Assembly: GCA_963706315.1 (NCBI GenBank) | Contig: CAVPMA010000014.1 | Location: 1 to 64,000, forward strand | DNA from: CALMEC01 sp963706315 | GTDB taxonomy: Bacteria; Actinomycetota; Thermoleophilia; Miltoncostaeales; Miltoncostaeaceae | DNA: 64,000 nucleotides | Reading direction: 5' to 3' | Translations under genes and position numbers: made by a program | Part shown: piece by piece, positions 34,428 to 43,908 of the stretch | Numbering within the stretch: position 1 is the first letter of the stretch | How the letters are laid out: the number at the start of each line of letters is the position of its first letter | Notes under the pieces: model-generated | Seen by the model: only the letters and a program-made list of their open reading frames with translations | Database searches by the model: none | What the model was told of the DNA's origin: nothing

Positions 34428-36938
34428 ATGTTCGAACGGTTTACAGAACGCGCTCGCCAAGTGGTCGTCCTGGCCCAGGAAGAGGCGCGCACGCTGAAGC
34501 ACAACTACATCGGCACGGAGCACATCCTGCTCGGATTGCTGCGCGAGGAGGAGGGCCTCGCCGCGCGCGTGCTCGAGGGTCTCGAGATCACCGTCGAGGA
34601 GGTTCGCAGCCAGGTCATCCGCATCGTCGGGGCCGGCGAAGAGGTCACCTCCGGACAGATCCCGTTCACGCCGCGGGCGAAGAAGGTGCTGGAGCTCGCG
34701 CTCCGCGAGGCGCTGTCGCTCGGGCACAACTACATCGGCACCGAGCACATCCTCCTCGGCCTCGTCCGCGAGAACGAGGGCGTGGCCGCCCGCATCCTCG
34801 CCGACTTCGACGCCGACTCGGAGAAGATCCGCAACGAGATCATCCGGATGCTGTCCGGACCGAGCGGCCGTGGCCGCGGGCAGGGCGGCAGCCAGGCGGC
34901 CGGCGCCCAGGGCGAGAAGAAGTCGAGCAAGCTGCTCGACCAGTTCGGCCGCAACCTCACGAAGCTCGCCGCCGACGGCAAGCTCGACCCGGTCGTGGGA
35001 CGCCAGAACGAGATCGAGCGGGTCATGCAGATCCTCTCCCGGCGCACCAAGAACAACCCGGTCCTCATCGGCGAGCCCGGTGTGGGCAAGACCGCCGTCG
35101 TCGAAGGGCTGGCGCAGCGGATCTCCGGCGGCCAGGTGCCCGAGCTCCTGCGCGGCAAGCAGATCTACACCCTCGACCTGGCCGCGCTCGTGGCGGGGTC
35201 GAAGTACCGTGGCGAGTTCGAAGAGCGCCTCAAGAAGGTGATGAAGGAGATCACCCAGCGCGGCGACATCATCCTGTTCATCGACGAGCTGCACAACCTC
35301 GTCGGCGCGGGTGCCGCCGAGGGCGCGATCGACGCCGCCTCCATCCTCAAGCCGGCGCTCGCACGCGGCGAGCTGCAGACAGTCGGCGCGACGACGCTCG
35401 ACGAGTTCCGCAAGTACCTCGAGCGCGACTCAGCACTCGAGCGGCGGTTCCAGCAGATCCGGGTCGACGAGCCGTCGATCGAGGAGACCGAGCAGATCCT
35501 GCGCGGGCTGCGCGACCGCTACGAGGCGCACCACCGTGTCGACATCACCGACGAGGCGCTCAACGCCGCGGCGACGCTCGCCGACCGCTACATCGCCGAC
35601 CGGTTCCTGCCGGACAAGGCGATCGACCTCATCGACGAGGCCGCGTCGCGGATGCGCATCAAGACGATGACGGCGCCGCCGTCGTACCGCGAGCTCGAGG
35701 ACGAGATCGACACGGTGCGGCGCGAGAAGGAAGCCGCCATCGAGAACCAGGAGTTCGAGAAGGCCGCGAACCTCCGGGACAAGGAGCGTCGCCTCACCAA
35801 CGAGAAGCGCGCCCAGGAAGAGGCGTGGCGCAACGACGACGAGGGTCCGCGCCCCGCCATCGGCGAGGACGAGATCGCCGAGATCGTCTCGATGTGGACC
35901 GGCATCCCGGTCGTCAAGCTCACCGAGGCCGAGACGCAGAAGCTCCTTCGCATGGAGGAGGAGCTCCACAAGCGGGTCATCGGGCAGGAGCCCGCGATCG
36001 CCGCCGTGTCCCGCGCGATCCGCCGCGCCCGCGCCGGCATCAAGGACCCCAAGCGGCCCGCCGGGTCGTTCATCTTCCTCGGCCCCTCGGGCGTCGGCAA
36101 GACGGAGCTGGCGCGCACGCTCGCGGAGTTCCTGTTCGGCGACGAGAGCGCCCTCATCCAGATCGACATGTCGGAGTACATGGAGAAGCACTCCGTGTCG
36201 CGGCTCGTCGGATCGCCCCCCGGCTACATCGGGTACGACGAGGGCGGCCAGCTCACCGAGATGGTGCGCCGCAAGCCGTACTCGGTGGTGCTCCTCGACG
36301 AGGTCGAGAAGGCACACCCCGAGGTGTTCAACATCCTCCTGCAGATCCTCGAGGACGGACGCCTCACGGACTCCCAGGGCCGGTCGGTCGACTTCCGCAA
36401 CGCCATCGTGATCATGACGTCCAACATCGGGGCCGCCACGATCTCGCGCAACACTCCGCTCGGGTTCTCGGTCGCCGAGGAAACGGGGCTGTCGTACGAA
36501 GACATGAAGTCCCGGATCATGGGCGAGCTGCGCAGGGTGTTCCGCCCGGAGCTGCTCAACCGCATCGACGAGGTCATCGTCTTCCACAAGCTGACGAAGG
36601 AGGAGATCACCGAGGTCGTCGACCTCCTGATGATCCGCCTGCAGAAGCAGCTCGCGGACCGCGGCGTCGCGCTCCAGCTCACCGACGACGCGAAGGACCT
36701 GCTCGTCGAGCAGGGCTACGACCCGACGATGGGCGCCCGGCCGCTTCGCCGGGCGATCCAGCGGCTCATCGAGGACCGACTCGCGGACGAGGTGCTCGGC
36801 GGCAACCTGGCGGAAGGGTCCACGATCCTCGTCGACCGCGACGGCGACGAGATGCGCGTCAGCGTGCGGGAGCCCGAGCCCGAGAAGGTCGGTGCGGCCG
36901 CCGCACCGTCCGGCGACGAGCCGCTCTCAGAGGAATAG
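34428..36938 (+). CDS. clpC: ATP-dependent Clp protease ATPase subunit ClpC
   Basis: ClpC is an AAA+ unfoldase that feeds substrates to ClpP. The 836-residue product has two N-terminal Clp repeats (each with HNYIGTEHILLGL), the first ATPase domain with Walker A GEPGVGKT (215-222), a UVR-type middle segment (around EFEKAANLRDKERRL), and the second ATPase domain with GPSGVGKT (552-559) and LLDEVEKAHPEVFN. The acidic tail ends the protein. ATG 34428 follows a strong AAGGAGG. Confidence 0.97.
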   Translation: MFERFTERARQVVVLAQEEARTLKHNYIGTEHILLGLLREEEGLAARVLEGLEITVEEVRSQVIRIVGAGEEVTSGQIPFTPRAKKVLELALREALSLGHNYIGTEHILLGLVRENEGVAARILADFDADSEKIRNEIIRMLSGPSGRGRGQGGSQAAGAQGEKKSSKLLDQFGRNLTKLAADGKLDPVVGRQNEIERVMQILSRRTKNNPVLIGEPGVGKTAVVEGLAQRISGGQVPELLRGKQIYTLDLAALVAGSKYRGEFEERLKKVMKEITQRGDIILFIDELHNLVGAGAAEGAIDAASILKPALARGELQTVGATTLDEFRKYLERDSALERRFQQIRVDEPSIEETEQILRGLRDRYEAHHRVDITDEALNAAATLADRYIADRFLPDKAIDLIDEAASRMRIKTMTAPPSYRELEDEIDTVRREKEAAIENQEFEKAANLRDKERRLTNEKRAQEEAWRNDDEGPRPAIGEDEIAEIVSMWTGIPVVKLTEAETQKLLRMEEELHKRVIGQEPAIAAVSRAIRRARAGIKDPKRPAGSFIFLGPSGVGKTELARTLAEFLFGDESALIQIDMSEYMEKHSVSRLVGSPPGYIGYDEGGQLTEMVRRKPYSVVLLDEVEKAHPEVFNILLQILEDGRLTDSQGRSVDFRNAIVIMTSNIGAATISRNTPLGFSVAEETGLSYEDMKSRIMGELRRVFRPELLNRIDEVIVFHKLTKEEITEVVDLLMIRLQKQLADRGVALQLTDDAKDLLVEQGYDPTMGARPLRRAIQRLIEDRLADEVLGGNLAEGSTILVDRDGDEMRVSVREPEPEKVGAAAAPSGDEPLSEE

Positions 36939-36986
36939 GTCCCTGGGCGTGGCTCGCGTGAGCGATCCCACCTCTCGGACAGGTCA

Positions 36987-38357
36987 CTGACGACGTCGGG
37001 TTCACGCCCGGCGTCGTCGCGCGCCCGCACGGTCCACGTCTGCCAGTCGTGCGGGCAGCAGGCCACGCGCTGGCTCGGGCGCTGCCCCGGGTGCGGCGAG
37101 TGGGGCACCCTCGTGGAGGAGCCGGCCGTTCGCGCGACCGCCGGCTCGGCGAGCACGCGCGCGCCGGCGCCGGTGCGCCTCAGCGACATCGGCGAGGCCG
37201 GCGAGGCCCGGGTCCCGACGGGCGTCGCCGAGCTCGACCGGGTGCTCGGCGGCGGCCTGGTGCCGGGCTCGCTCGTGCTGATCGGCGGCGAGCCGGGCAT
37301 CGGCAAGAGCACGATGGTCATGCAGGCCCTCGCGCACCTGTCGGGTGAGCGGCGGGTGCTGCTCATCACCGGCGAGGAGTCGCCGGTCCAGGTCCGCTCG
37401 CGGGCCGCCCGCCTGACGTGCGACTGCGGCGCGGTCGAGGTGGTCGCCGAGACCGGCCTGCAGGCGGTGGTGGGCCTGATCGAGTCGGGCGATCACGCCG
37501 TCTGCGCCGTCGATTCGGTGCAGACCCTCGCGTCCGAGAACCTCGACGGCGCCCCCGGCAGCGTCGGCCAGGTGCGGGAGGCCGCCGCCGAGCTCCTGCG
37601 GGCAGCCAAGTCGAGCGGCGTCACCGTGATCCTGGTGGGGCAGGTCACGAAGGACGGGGCGCTCGCGGGGCCGCGCCTGCTGGAGCACCTCGTCGACTGC
37701 GTTGTCTCGTTCGACGGCGAGGACGGGCGCTCGTACCGGGTGCTGCGCGCCACGAAGAACCGGTTCGGCTCCACGAACGAGGTGGGCGTGCTCGAGATGC
37801 GTGCCGACGGGCTCGTGTCGGTCGAGGACCCGGCCGCAGTCTGGCTGGCCGAGGCGGGGGAGCGCGTCGGCTCGTGTGTGTTCCCGGTACTCGAGGGGAG
37901 CCGGTCGCTCCTGGTCGAGGTGCAGGCGCTCGTCGGCCCCACCGAGGTGGTGCCACCGCGGCGTGTGGCGGTGGGCGTCGACCGCACCCGGCTCGCGCAG
38001 GTCATCGCCATCCTGTCGCGCCACGCGGGCCTGCGGCTCGGCGACCAGGACGTGTTCGTGAGCGTCGCGGGAGGGGCTCGAGCACTGGAACCCGCCGCCG
38101 ACCTCGCGATCGCCCTCGCCGTGGTGAGCGCCCACCGCGGGCGCCCGCTCGGGTCGGGCACGGCGGCGTTCGGCGAGTTGGGCCTCACCGGTGGGCTGCG
38201 CCCGGTCTCCGGTGCGGAGCGACGTCTCGCGGCCGCCTCGGAAAAAGGCCTGAAATGTGTCATCATTCCAGGAGGTGAGCGCGTCAAGCCCGGTGCGACG
38301 CCCCTCGGGGTGACCGGCGTTGACGCTGTTCGCGCGGCAATTGAAGCCGCGTTCTAG
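36987..38357 (+). CDS. radA: DNA repair protein RadA/Sms, apparent CTG start
   Basis: RadA is a RecA-like, Lon-like branch-migration helicase. The product from CTG 36987 has 456 residues, the usual length: zinc finger C19, C22, C33, C36 (CQSCG, CPGCGEWGTL), Walker A GEPGIGKS (about 101-108), the RadA motif KNRFGS and a C-terminal Lon-protease-like domain (GELGLTGGLRPV). No ATG, GTG or TTG lies in frame between the clpC stop and the zinc finger, and GTG 37113 would lose the finger. CTG is therefore the best start, although its ribosome-binding site is poor. Confidence 0.94.
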   Translation: MTTSGSRPASSRARTVHVCQSCGQQATRWLGRCPGCGEWGTLVEEPAVRATAGSASTRAPAPVRLSDIGEAGEARVPTGVAELDRVLGGGLVPGSLVLIGGEPGIGKSTMVMQALAHLSGERRVLLITGEESPVQVRSRAARLTCDCGAVEVVAETGLQAVVGLIESGDHAVCAVDSVQTLASENLDGAPGSVGQVREAAAELLRAAKSSGVTVILVGQVTKDGALAGPRLLEHLVDCVVSFDGEDGRSYRVLRATKNRFGSTNEVGVLEMRADGLVSVEDPAAVWLAEAGERVGSCVFPVLEGSRSLLVEVQALVGPTEVVPPRRVAVGVDRTRLAQVIAILSRHAGLRLGDQDVFVSVAGGARALEPAADLAIALAVVSAHRGRPLGSGTAAFGELGLTGGLRPVSGAERRLAAASEKGLKCVIIPGGERVKPGATPLGVTGVDAVRAAIEAAF

Positions 38358-38401
38358 CGCATCGAAGTCAGTTTCAGTCCATCTGCCAGGAGGGGGATCA
38401 G

Positions 38402-38941
38402 GTGCCCGCGTACAAGGTCGGAGACAAGGTCGTCTATCCGCATCACGGGGCCGGCAAGATCGTCAAGAAGGAGAAGAAGGAGGTGCTCGGCCAGCAGCGC
38501 GAGTACCTGACGATTCAGATCCTCTACAACGAGATGACGGTCGAAGTGCCATCCGACAGCGCCGATCGTGCGGGCCTCCGCAAGGTCATCGCCGAGGAGA
38601 CCGTCGCAGAGGTGCTCGCGGTGCTCCACGACGACGGCTCGCAGATGCCGAAGAACTGGAACCGCCGGTTCAAGCACAACCGCGACAAGATCAAGACCGG
38701 CGACATCTTCGAGCTGGCGGAGGTGGTACGGAATCTCTCGATCCGGGAGCTCGACAAGGGCCTCTCCACCGGCGAGAAACAGATGTACGGGCGCGCCAAG
38801 AAGATCCTTGCGAGCGAGCTGATGTACGCCCGCGACATGGGCGAGGACGAGGCGACGGAGTTCCTCGAGGGTCTGCTCGACGAGATCGCGCAGTCCCGTC
38901 TGTCACGCCCGAGCCGCGGCGAGGTGCTGGTCGACACGTAG
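38402..38941 (+). CDS. carD: CarD-family RNA polymerase-binding transcription regulator
   Basis: CarD binds the RNA polymerase beta subunit and stabilises open complexes at rRNA and other promoters. The 179-residue product has the N-terminal RID domain (VGDKVVYPHHGAGKIVKKEK) and a helical basic C-terminal DNA-binding domain (NWNRRFKHNRDKI, LARDMG-like segment). The GTG start at 38402 follows AGGAGGGG. The position after clpC-radA and before a PIN/TRAM gene is the classic actinobacterial arrangement. Confidence 0.95.
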   Translation: MPAYKVGDKVVYPHHGAGKIVKKEKKEVLGQQREYLTIQILYNEMTVEVPSDSADRAGLRKVIAEETVAEVLAVLHDDGSQMPKNWNRRFKHNRDKIKTGDIFELAEVVRNLSIRELDKGLSTGEKQMYGRAKKILASELMYARDMGEDEATEFLEGLLDEIAQSRLSRPSRGEVLVDT

Positions 38942-39073
38942 CATCGGCAGAAATCTCCGCCGGTTCGGTGCGGGAAAATGCCCCTGCGGGAGTAACCTAG
39001 GATTCGAGAACGCCTCCGCTCGTTTGGCCGGCTCGCCTCGGGCGGGGCGAATGCTTCGTCCTTGGTTGGTGTC

Positions 39074-39083
39074 ATGACGTCAT
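39074..39083. promoter_or_regulatory. 10-base palindrome before the PIN/TRAM gene
   Basis: ATGACGTCAT is a perfect palindrome 20 bases upstream of the PIN/TRAM start, in a 161-base noncoding stretch after carD. It may be an operator. Symmetry is the only evidence. Confidence 0.3.
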
Positions 39084-39102
39084 CCGGTCTGGGTGGGTAC
39101 CT

Positions 39103-40146
39103 GTGGTTCTCGTAAGCCGCATCGTGCTTGCGCTCCTGCTCGCGCTCGGGGCCTGGCAGGGCGGGGCGAGCCTCCTGCCCGAGGGCTGGAACGGCCTCAC
39201 GCGCTACGGCGCATGGGCCGGCGTGGTCGTCGTCGGGGCGCTTCTGGGGTACCTGCTCGGTGGCTTCCTCGGCCGGTGGCTGTCCGAGCGCGCGAAGGTC
39301 CTCGACCGAGTCGCCGACCAGCGCTCGGCGGCGGAGCTCATGGTGGCGGCGCTCGGCCTCATCGTCGGGCTCGTCGTGGCGGCCCTCGCGGCCATCGCAG
39401 TGCTGCAGCTGCCGAAGGTCGGACCGTACCTCGCGGTCATCGTCGCGTTGGTCGTCGCTTACGTCTTCAGCCGCATCGGCGCGCGTAAGCACGTCGACAT
39501 CTTGCGCCTCGTCGGGATCCGGTCGCGCCATCAGCTGCCGCCGGTGCCGCCGCGCATCATCGACACCAGCGCCATCATCGACGGGCGCCTCGTCGACGTC
39601 GTGCGCACGAAGTTCCTCTCCGGCCAGATGGTGGTCCCCACGTTCGTCCTCGACGAGCTGCAGCGGGTGGCCGACTCGAGCGACCCTCTCAAGCGGGCGA
39701 GGGGCCGGCGGGGCCTCGAGCTCGTCGAGGAGCTCAAGGCGAGCGCGAACGGCGGGTTCACCGTCCGGGAGCGCGACTACGACGACCTCGACGGCGTCGA
39801 CGGCAAGCTCGTGCGGCTCGCGAAGGAGCTCGGAGCGGAGATCATCACCACCGACTTCAACCTCAACAAGGTCGCCCAAATCCAGGGCGTCGAGGTGCTC
39901 AACCTCAACGACCTCGCCAACGCGCTCAAGCCGGCCGTGCTGCCCGGCGAGATGCTCCGGGTGAAGGTCATCCGGGAGGGCCGCGAGTACGAGCAGGGCG
40001 TCGGCTACCTGGCCGACGGCACCATGATCGTGGTCGAGGGCGGCAAGGGCCTCGTGGGGCACGAGGTCGACGCGGAGGTCACCAGCGTCCTGCAGTCTTC
40101 CTCGGGCAAGATGGTCTTCACCAAGGTCCCCGCAGAGCAGAGCTGA
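39103..40146 (+). CDS. PIN-TRAM domain membrane protein (YacL-like)
   Basis: This 347-residue product has about four N-terminal membrane helices, a PIN nuclease domain and a C-terminal TRAM RNA-binding domain. The PIN acidic residues are visible in RIIDTSAIIDGRL, VLDELQ and IITTDFNLNK. The TRAM region follows (GEMLRVKVIREGREYEQGVGYL). Proteins of this type lie next to carD and ispD in many Gram-positive bacteria; the RNA target is unknown. GTG 39103 starts the first hydrophobic helix. Confidence 0.92.
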   Translation: MVLVSRIVLALLLALGAWQGGASLLPEGWNGLTRYGAWAGVVVVGALLGYLLGGFLGRWLSERAKVLDRVADQRSAAELMVAALGLIVGLVVAALAAIAVLQLPKVGPYLAVIVALVVAYVFSRIGARKHVDILRLVGIRSRHQLPPVPPRIIDTSAIIDGRLVDVVRTKFLSGQMVVPTFVLDELQRVADSSDPLKRARGRRGLELVEELKASANGGFTVRERDYDDLDGVDGKLVRLAKELGAEIITTDFNLNKVAQIQGVEVLNLNDLANALKPAVLPGEMLRVKVIREGREYEQGVGYLADGTMIVVEGGKGLVGHEVDAEVTSVLQSSSGKMVFTKVPAEQS

Positions 40147-40153
40147 TCCCGCG

Positions 40154-40450
40154 GTGGATGCCGCCGGGGTGAGCTTCGTCGCCATCGCGCGCATCCCGGC
40201 CGACGGCATCGCCGCCTTCCGGCGATACGAGGACCTCGTGCTCCCGCTCCTCGCCGGGCACGGCGGGCGGCTCGAGCGGCGCCTCGCGAGCGATGACGGC
40301 CGTGTGGAGATCCACATCGTGTGGTTCCCGTCGCCTGACGCGTACGCGGCCTATCGCGACGACACTGCGCGAGCCGCCCACGCCGGCCTGCTCGCCCAGT
40401 CCGGCGCGGTCGTCGAGCTCCACGAGCTGCGCGACCTGCCAACGGGCTGA
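40154..40450 (+). CDS. Small putative dimeric alpha/beta-barrel protein
   Basis: This 98-residue product has two beta-alpha-beta halves (VAIARIPADGIAAFRRYEDL and VEIHIVWFPSPDAYAAYRDD) like the DUF1330 or antibiotic-monooxygenase-like ferredoxin fold. No catalytic residues can be assigned. GTG 40154 or GTG 40169 could be the start. It lies seven bases after the PIN/TRAM gene. Confidence 0.65.
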   Translation: MDAAGVSFVAIARIPADGIAAFRRYEDLVLPLLAGHGGRLERRLASDDGRVEIHIVWFPSPDAYAAYRDDTARAAHAGLLAQSGAVVELHELRDLPTG

Positions 40451-40526
40451 GCGACCCCCTGCTGGACCCGCGGAAGTCTCAGAAGGGCCGCAGGAGGCTC
40501 ACAGGAAGAGTTGATCTTCGCCGGCC

Positions 40527-41780
40527 ATGGTGTTCGCCATGCAGACGACCCCCGTTCCGCTCGAGCAGGAGTTCGCCGCACGGATGCGACCCCAGGTCGA
40601 TGTGGTCGTGCCGGTCTACAACGAGGAGGACGACCTCGAACGGAGCGTCAGGCGCCTGCACGAGTACCTCTCGTCGCGCTTCCCATTCAGCGCCCGCATC
40701 ACGATCGCCGACAACGCCAGTACCGACACGACGGCGGAGATCGCCGACCGGCTGAGCGACGAGCTTCCTGGCGTCCGCGTGATCCACCTCGCCGAGAAGG
40801 GCCGGGGCCGTGCGTTGCGGGCAGCGTGGTCGGGCAGCGACGCGCAGGTGCTGGCCTACATGGACGTCGACTTGTCGACCGACCTCGACGGCCTGCTCCC
40901 GCTGGTGGCGCCGCTCCTGTCGGGCCACAGCGACATCTCAATCGGCTCGCGCCTTGCCCGCGGCTCGAACGTGGTGCGCGGCCCCAAGCGGGAGGTGATC
41001 TCCCGCGCGTACAACGTCGTGCTGCACGCAACCCTCGGAGCGCGCTTCTCGGACGCCCAGTGCGGCTTCAAGGCGATCCGGGCCGACTGTGCCCGTGAGC
41101 TCCTCCCCCTCGTCGAGGACCAGGAGTGGTTCTTCGACACCGAGCTCCTGATCGTCGCCGAGCGCAGCGGCCTGCGCATCCACGAGGTCCCGGTGGACTG
41201 GGTCGACGATCCCGACTCCCGCGTCGACATCGTCGCGACGGCCGCCGCCGACCTGCGGGGCATCGCGCGTCTCGCACGCGGCCTGTGGACCGGCTCGCTG
41301 CCGCTCGCGACGATCGACCCGCGCCGGCCCGTCGAGACCGTCGACGAGCGGATCGGGCTGGGGCGGCAGGTCCTCCGGTTCGGCGCGATCGGGCTGGCGA
41401 GCACCGCCTTCTTCGGTGTGCTGTACCTGCTGCTGCGCGGCCCGTTCGGCGCCCAGGCGGCCAACGCGCTGGCGCTGCTCATCGCGACGTTCGCGAACAC
41501 CGCCGCGAACCGCAGGATCACGTTCGGGGTGCGGGGCCGATCCGGCGCCGCCCGCCAGCAGATGCAGGGCCTCGCGATCCTCGGAATCGCCCTGGTGCTG
41601 ACCAGCGGGTCGCTTGCCCTCCTTCACGCAGCGGCTCCCGATGCCGGCCACGGCGCCGAGCTCGCCGTACTGACCATCGCGAACATCGCCGCCACTCTCG
41701 TGCGGTTCCTGCTGTTCCGCGCGTGGGTGTTCGCTCGTCGCGCCACCGTCCATCCACAACTCGATGGAGCCACCGAATGA
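40527..41780 (+). CDS. Family 2 glycosyltransferase fused to a GtrA-like membrane domain
   Basis: This 417-residue product has an N-terminal GT-A domain of the dolichyl-phosphate-mannose synthase type: VVVPVYNEEDDLERSV, ADNASTDTT, the acid pair MDVDLSTD, then QCGFKAIR. Its C-terminus carries four membrane helices of the GtrA type with ANALALLIATFANTAANR. It probably makes polyprenyl-phosphate sugar for the adjacent GT39 enzyme. Two similar CTCA-containing segments 20 bases apart (TCTCAGAAGG at 40477 and CTCACAGGAAG at 40498) lie upstream and could bind an OmpR-type regulator. The stop overlaps the next gene (ATGA). Confidence 0.9.
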   Translation: MVFAMQTTPVPLEQEFAARMRPQVDVVVPVYNEEDDLERSVRRLHEYLSSRFPFSARITIADNASTDTTAEIADRLSDELPGVRVIHLAEKGRGRALRAAWSGSDAQVLAYMDVDLSTDLDGLLPLVAPLLSGHSDISIGSRLARGSNVVRGPKREVISRAYNVVLHATLGARFSDAQCGFKAIRADCARELLPLVEDQEWFFDTELLIVAERSGLRIHEVPVDWVDDPDSRVDIVATAAADLRGIARLARGLWTGSLPLATIDPRRPVETVDERIGLGRQVLRFGAIGLASTAFFGVLYLLLRGPFGAQAANALALLIATFANTAANRRITFGVRGRSGAARQQMQGLAILGIALVLTSGSLALLHAAAPDAGHGAELAVLTIANIAATLVRFLLFRAWVFARRATVHPQLDGATE

Positions 41781-43861
41781 CGACGAACGACGCCACCTGG
41801 GAGCGGCGCGGCAACTCGCTGCCGCCGCTGCGACCCGAGCCTGAGGTCGAGCAGGCCGCCTCCGAGCATGACGACGCGCGCACCGGCAACCCCGCCTGGG
41901 TGCGTCCCGCGTTCTGGACGCTCATCGCCGGCACCGCCCTGCTGTACCTGTGGGGCCTGGGCGCGTCCGGGTGGGCGAACTCGTTCTACTCCGCGGCGGC
42001 CCAGGCCGGGTCGGAGAGCTGGAAGGCGCTCTTCTACGGCTCGTCCGACGCCGCGAACGCGATCACCGTCGACAAGCCGCCGCTCTCGATCTGGGCGATG
42101 GCGCTATCGGTGCGGATGTTCGGCCTGAACGCGTGGAGCATCCTCGTGCCGCAGGCGCTGATGGGCGTCGCCTCGGTGGGGGTGCTGTACGCCACGGTGC
42201 GCCGGTGGTTCTCCCCGGCCGCGGCGCTGATCTCGGGCGCGGTGCTCGCGCTCACGCCCGTCGCCGTGCTGATGTTCCGGTTCAACAACCCGGACGCCAT
42301 GCTGGTGCTCCTGCTCACCGTCGCCGCGTACGCGACGGTCAGGGCGCTCGAACGGGCGGGCACGTGGTGGCTCGTGCTCGCCGGCTCGGCGGTGGGCTTT
42401 GCGTTCCTCACGAAGATGCTGCAGGCCCTGCTGGTGGTCCCTGCGCTCGCGCTGGTCTACCTGGTGGCGGCCCCCACGCCGCTCCGCCGGCGCATCTGGC
42501 AGGTGCTGCTCGCCGGCGCCGCGCTCGTCGCCTCGGCGGGCTGGTGGGTCGCCATCGTCGAGCTCGTCCCGGCGTCGGCCCGCCCGTACATCGGCGGATC
42601 GCAGAACAACAGCGTGCTCGAGCTCATCTTCGGCTACAACGGCTTCGGCCGGCTCACCGGCAACGAGGTGGGGAGCGTCGGCGGTGGGGGCGGCGGCCAG
42701 GGTGGCGGGATGTGGGGCGAGACCAGCTGGCACCGGCTCTTCGACGCGGAGTGGGGCGGCCAGGTCGCCTGGCTCCTTCCCGCGGCGCTCGGGCTCATGG
42801 TCGCCGGCTTCTGGCTCACCCGCCGCGCGCCGCGCACCGACCGTACCCGCGCCGCGCTCCTGCTGTGGGGCGGCTGGCTCGTCGTCACCGCCCTCGTGTT
42901 CAGCTACGGGCAGGGCATCATCCATCCCTACTACGCCGTGGCCCTCGCACCGGCGATCGGCGCCCTCGTCGGCATCGGCGCCACCATGCTGTGGCAGCGC
43001 CGCGACGACATCGGAGCCCGCGCCGCCCTCGCGGCGGCGGTCGTCGGCACCGCGGTGCTCGCCTCCACGCTGCTCGGCCGCAGCCCCGACTGGCACCCGG
43101 AGCTTCGCCCGCTGGTCATCGTCGCCGGCCTGGCGGCCGCGGGGCTGCTGCTCGCCGGCGATCGCCTCGGCCGCCGCGTGGGCGTGGCCACGGTCGTGGC
43201 CGCGCTCATCGCAACGATGGCCGCGCCGCTGGCCTACAGCGTCCAGACCGCGGCGACGCAACACGACGGCGCCATCCCGTCGGCCGGCCCCGCCGTCGTC
43301 GGCGGCCGCGGTGGACCCGGCGGCGGCCGGTTCGGCCAGCCAGGCTTCCAGGGCACGCCTCCCTTCGCCCAGAACGCTGTGCCCGGCACGGCGGGAGGCA
43401 ACGCGATGCCCGGCTTCCAGGGCTTCCCGGGCGCTCAGGGCACGTCGCCGGCGATCGGCGGCGGGACGAGTCGGGGCGGCTTCGGCGGCGGCCCCGGCGG
43501 CCTGCTGCGCGGCAGCGACCCGTCCGCCGAGATGGTGGCGCTCCTCGACGAGGATGCCTCCCGTTTCACGTGGGTCGCGGCTGCGGTCGGCTCGAACTCG
43601 GCGTCCGGCTACCAGCTCGCCACGGGCGACCCGGTGATGGCGATCGGCGGTTTCAACGGCAGCGACCCGTCACCGACCCTCGAGCAGTTCCAGCAGTATG
43701 TCGCCGAGGGGAAGATCCACTGGTTCATCGGCGGCGGCGGTGGGTTCGGGGGTCAGATGGGCGGCAGTCGCAGCTCGTCGCAGATCGCACAGTGGGTGCA
43801 GGGGAACTTCACCGCGCAGACGGTCGACGGCGTCACCCTCTACGACCTGACGGCCGGGTGA
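41777..43861 (+). CDS. GT39-type polyprenol-phosphate-sugar glycosyltransferase, ArnT/PMT-like
   Basis: This 694-residue polytopic protein has an early acidic loop (ASGWANSFYSAAAQ), the segment VDKPPLSIW and FRFNNPDAML typical of the ArnT-like GT39 group common in actinobacteria, then about ten more membrane helices. A Gly-rich luminal insert (GSVGGGGGGQGGGMWGE) and a Gly/Pro/Gln-rich stretch near residue 520 precede a soluble C-terminal domain. It should move sugar from the lipid made by the GT2-GtrA protein onto cell-surface acceptors. The two genes are coupled by ATGA. Confidence 0.88.
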   Translation: MTTNDATWERRGNSLPPLRPEPEVEQAASEHDDARTGNPAWVRPAFWTLIAGTALLYLWGLGASGWANSFYSAAAQAGSESWKALFYGSSDAANAITVDKPPLSIWAMALSVRMFGLNAWSILVPQALMGVASVGVLYATVRRWFSPAAALISGAVLALTPVAVLMFRFNNPDAMLVLLLTVAAYATVRALERAGTWWLVLAGSAVGFAFLTKMLQALLVVPALALVYLVAAPTPLRRRIWQVLLAGAALVASAGWWVAIVELVPASARPYIGGSQNNSVLELIFGYNGFGRLTGNEVGSVGGGGGGQGGGMWGETSWHRLFDAEWGGQVAWLLPAALGLMVAGFWLTRRAPRTDRTRAALLLWGGWLVVTALVFSYGQGIIHPYYAVALAPAIGALVGIGATMLWQRRDDIGARAALAAAVVGTAVLASTLLGRSPDWHPELRPLVIVAGLAAAGLLLAGDRLGRRVGVATVVAALIATMAAPLAYSVQTAATQHDGAIPSAGPAVVGGRGGPGGGRFGQPGFQGTPPFAQNAVPGTAGGNAMPGFQGFPGAQGTSPAIGGGTSRGGFGGGPGGLLRGSDPSAEMVALLDEDASRFTWVAAAVGSNSASGYQLATGDPVMAIGGFNGSDPSPTLEQFQQYVAEGKIHWFIGGGGGFGGQMGGSRSSSQIAQWVQGNFTAQTVDGVTLYDLTAG

Positions 43862-43866
43862 GCAGA

Positions 43867-43900
43867 TGGCAGGGCGCCGTCGGAGCCCGGTGCCCTGCCA
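43867..43900. terminator. Bidirectional hairpin between convergent genes
   Basis: TGGCAGGGC (43867-43875) and GCCCTGCCA (43892-43900) form a perfect 9-base stem that extends inward by a few GC pairs. It sits between the end of the GT39 gene and the end of the nitronate monooxygenase gene, so it can terminate both. Confidence 0.65.
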
Positions 43901-43908
43901 CCCGGGGA

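Noticed and set aside
42600..43560. Gly-rich repeats in the GT39 gene as a separate repeat element
   Set aside because: They are low-complexity coding sequence (Gly/Pro/Gln loops) common in this transferase group, not a DNA repeat family.
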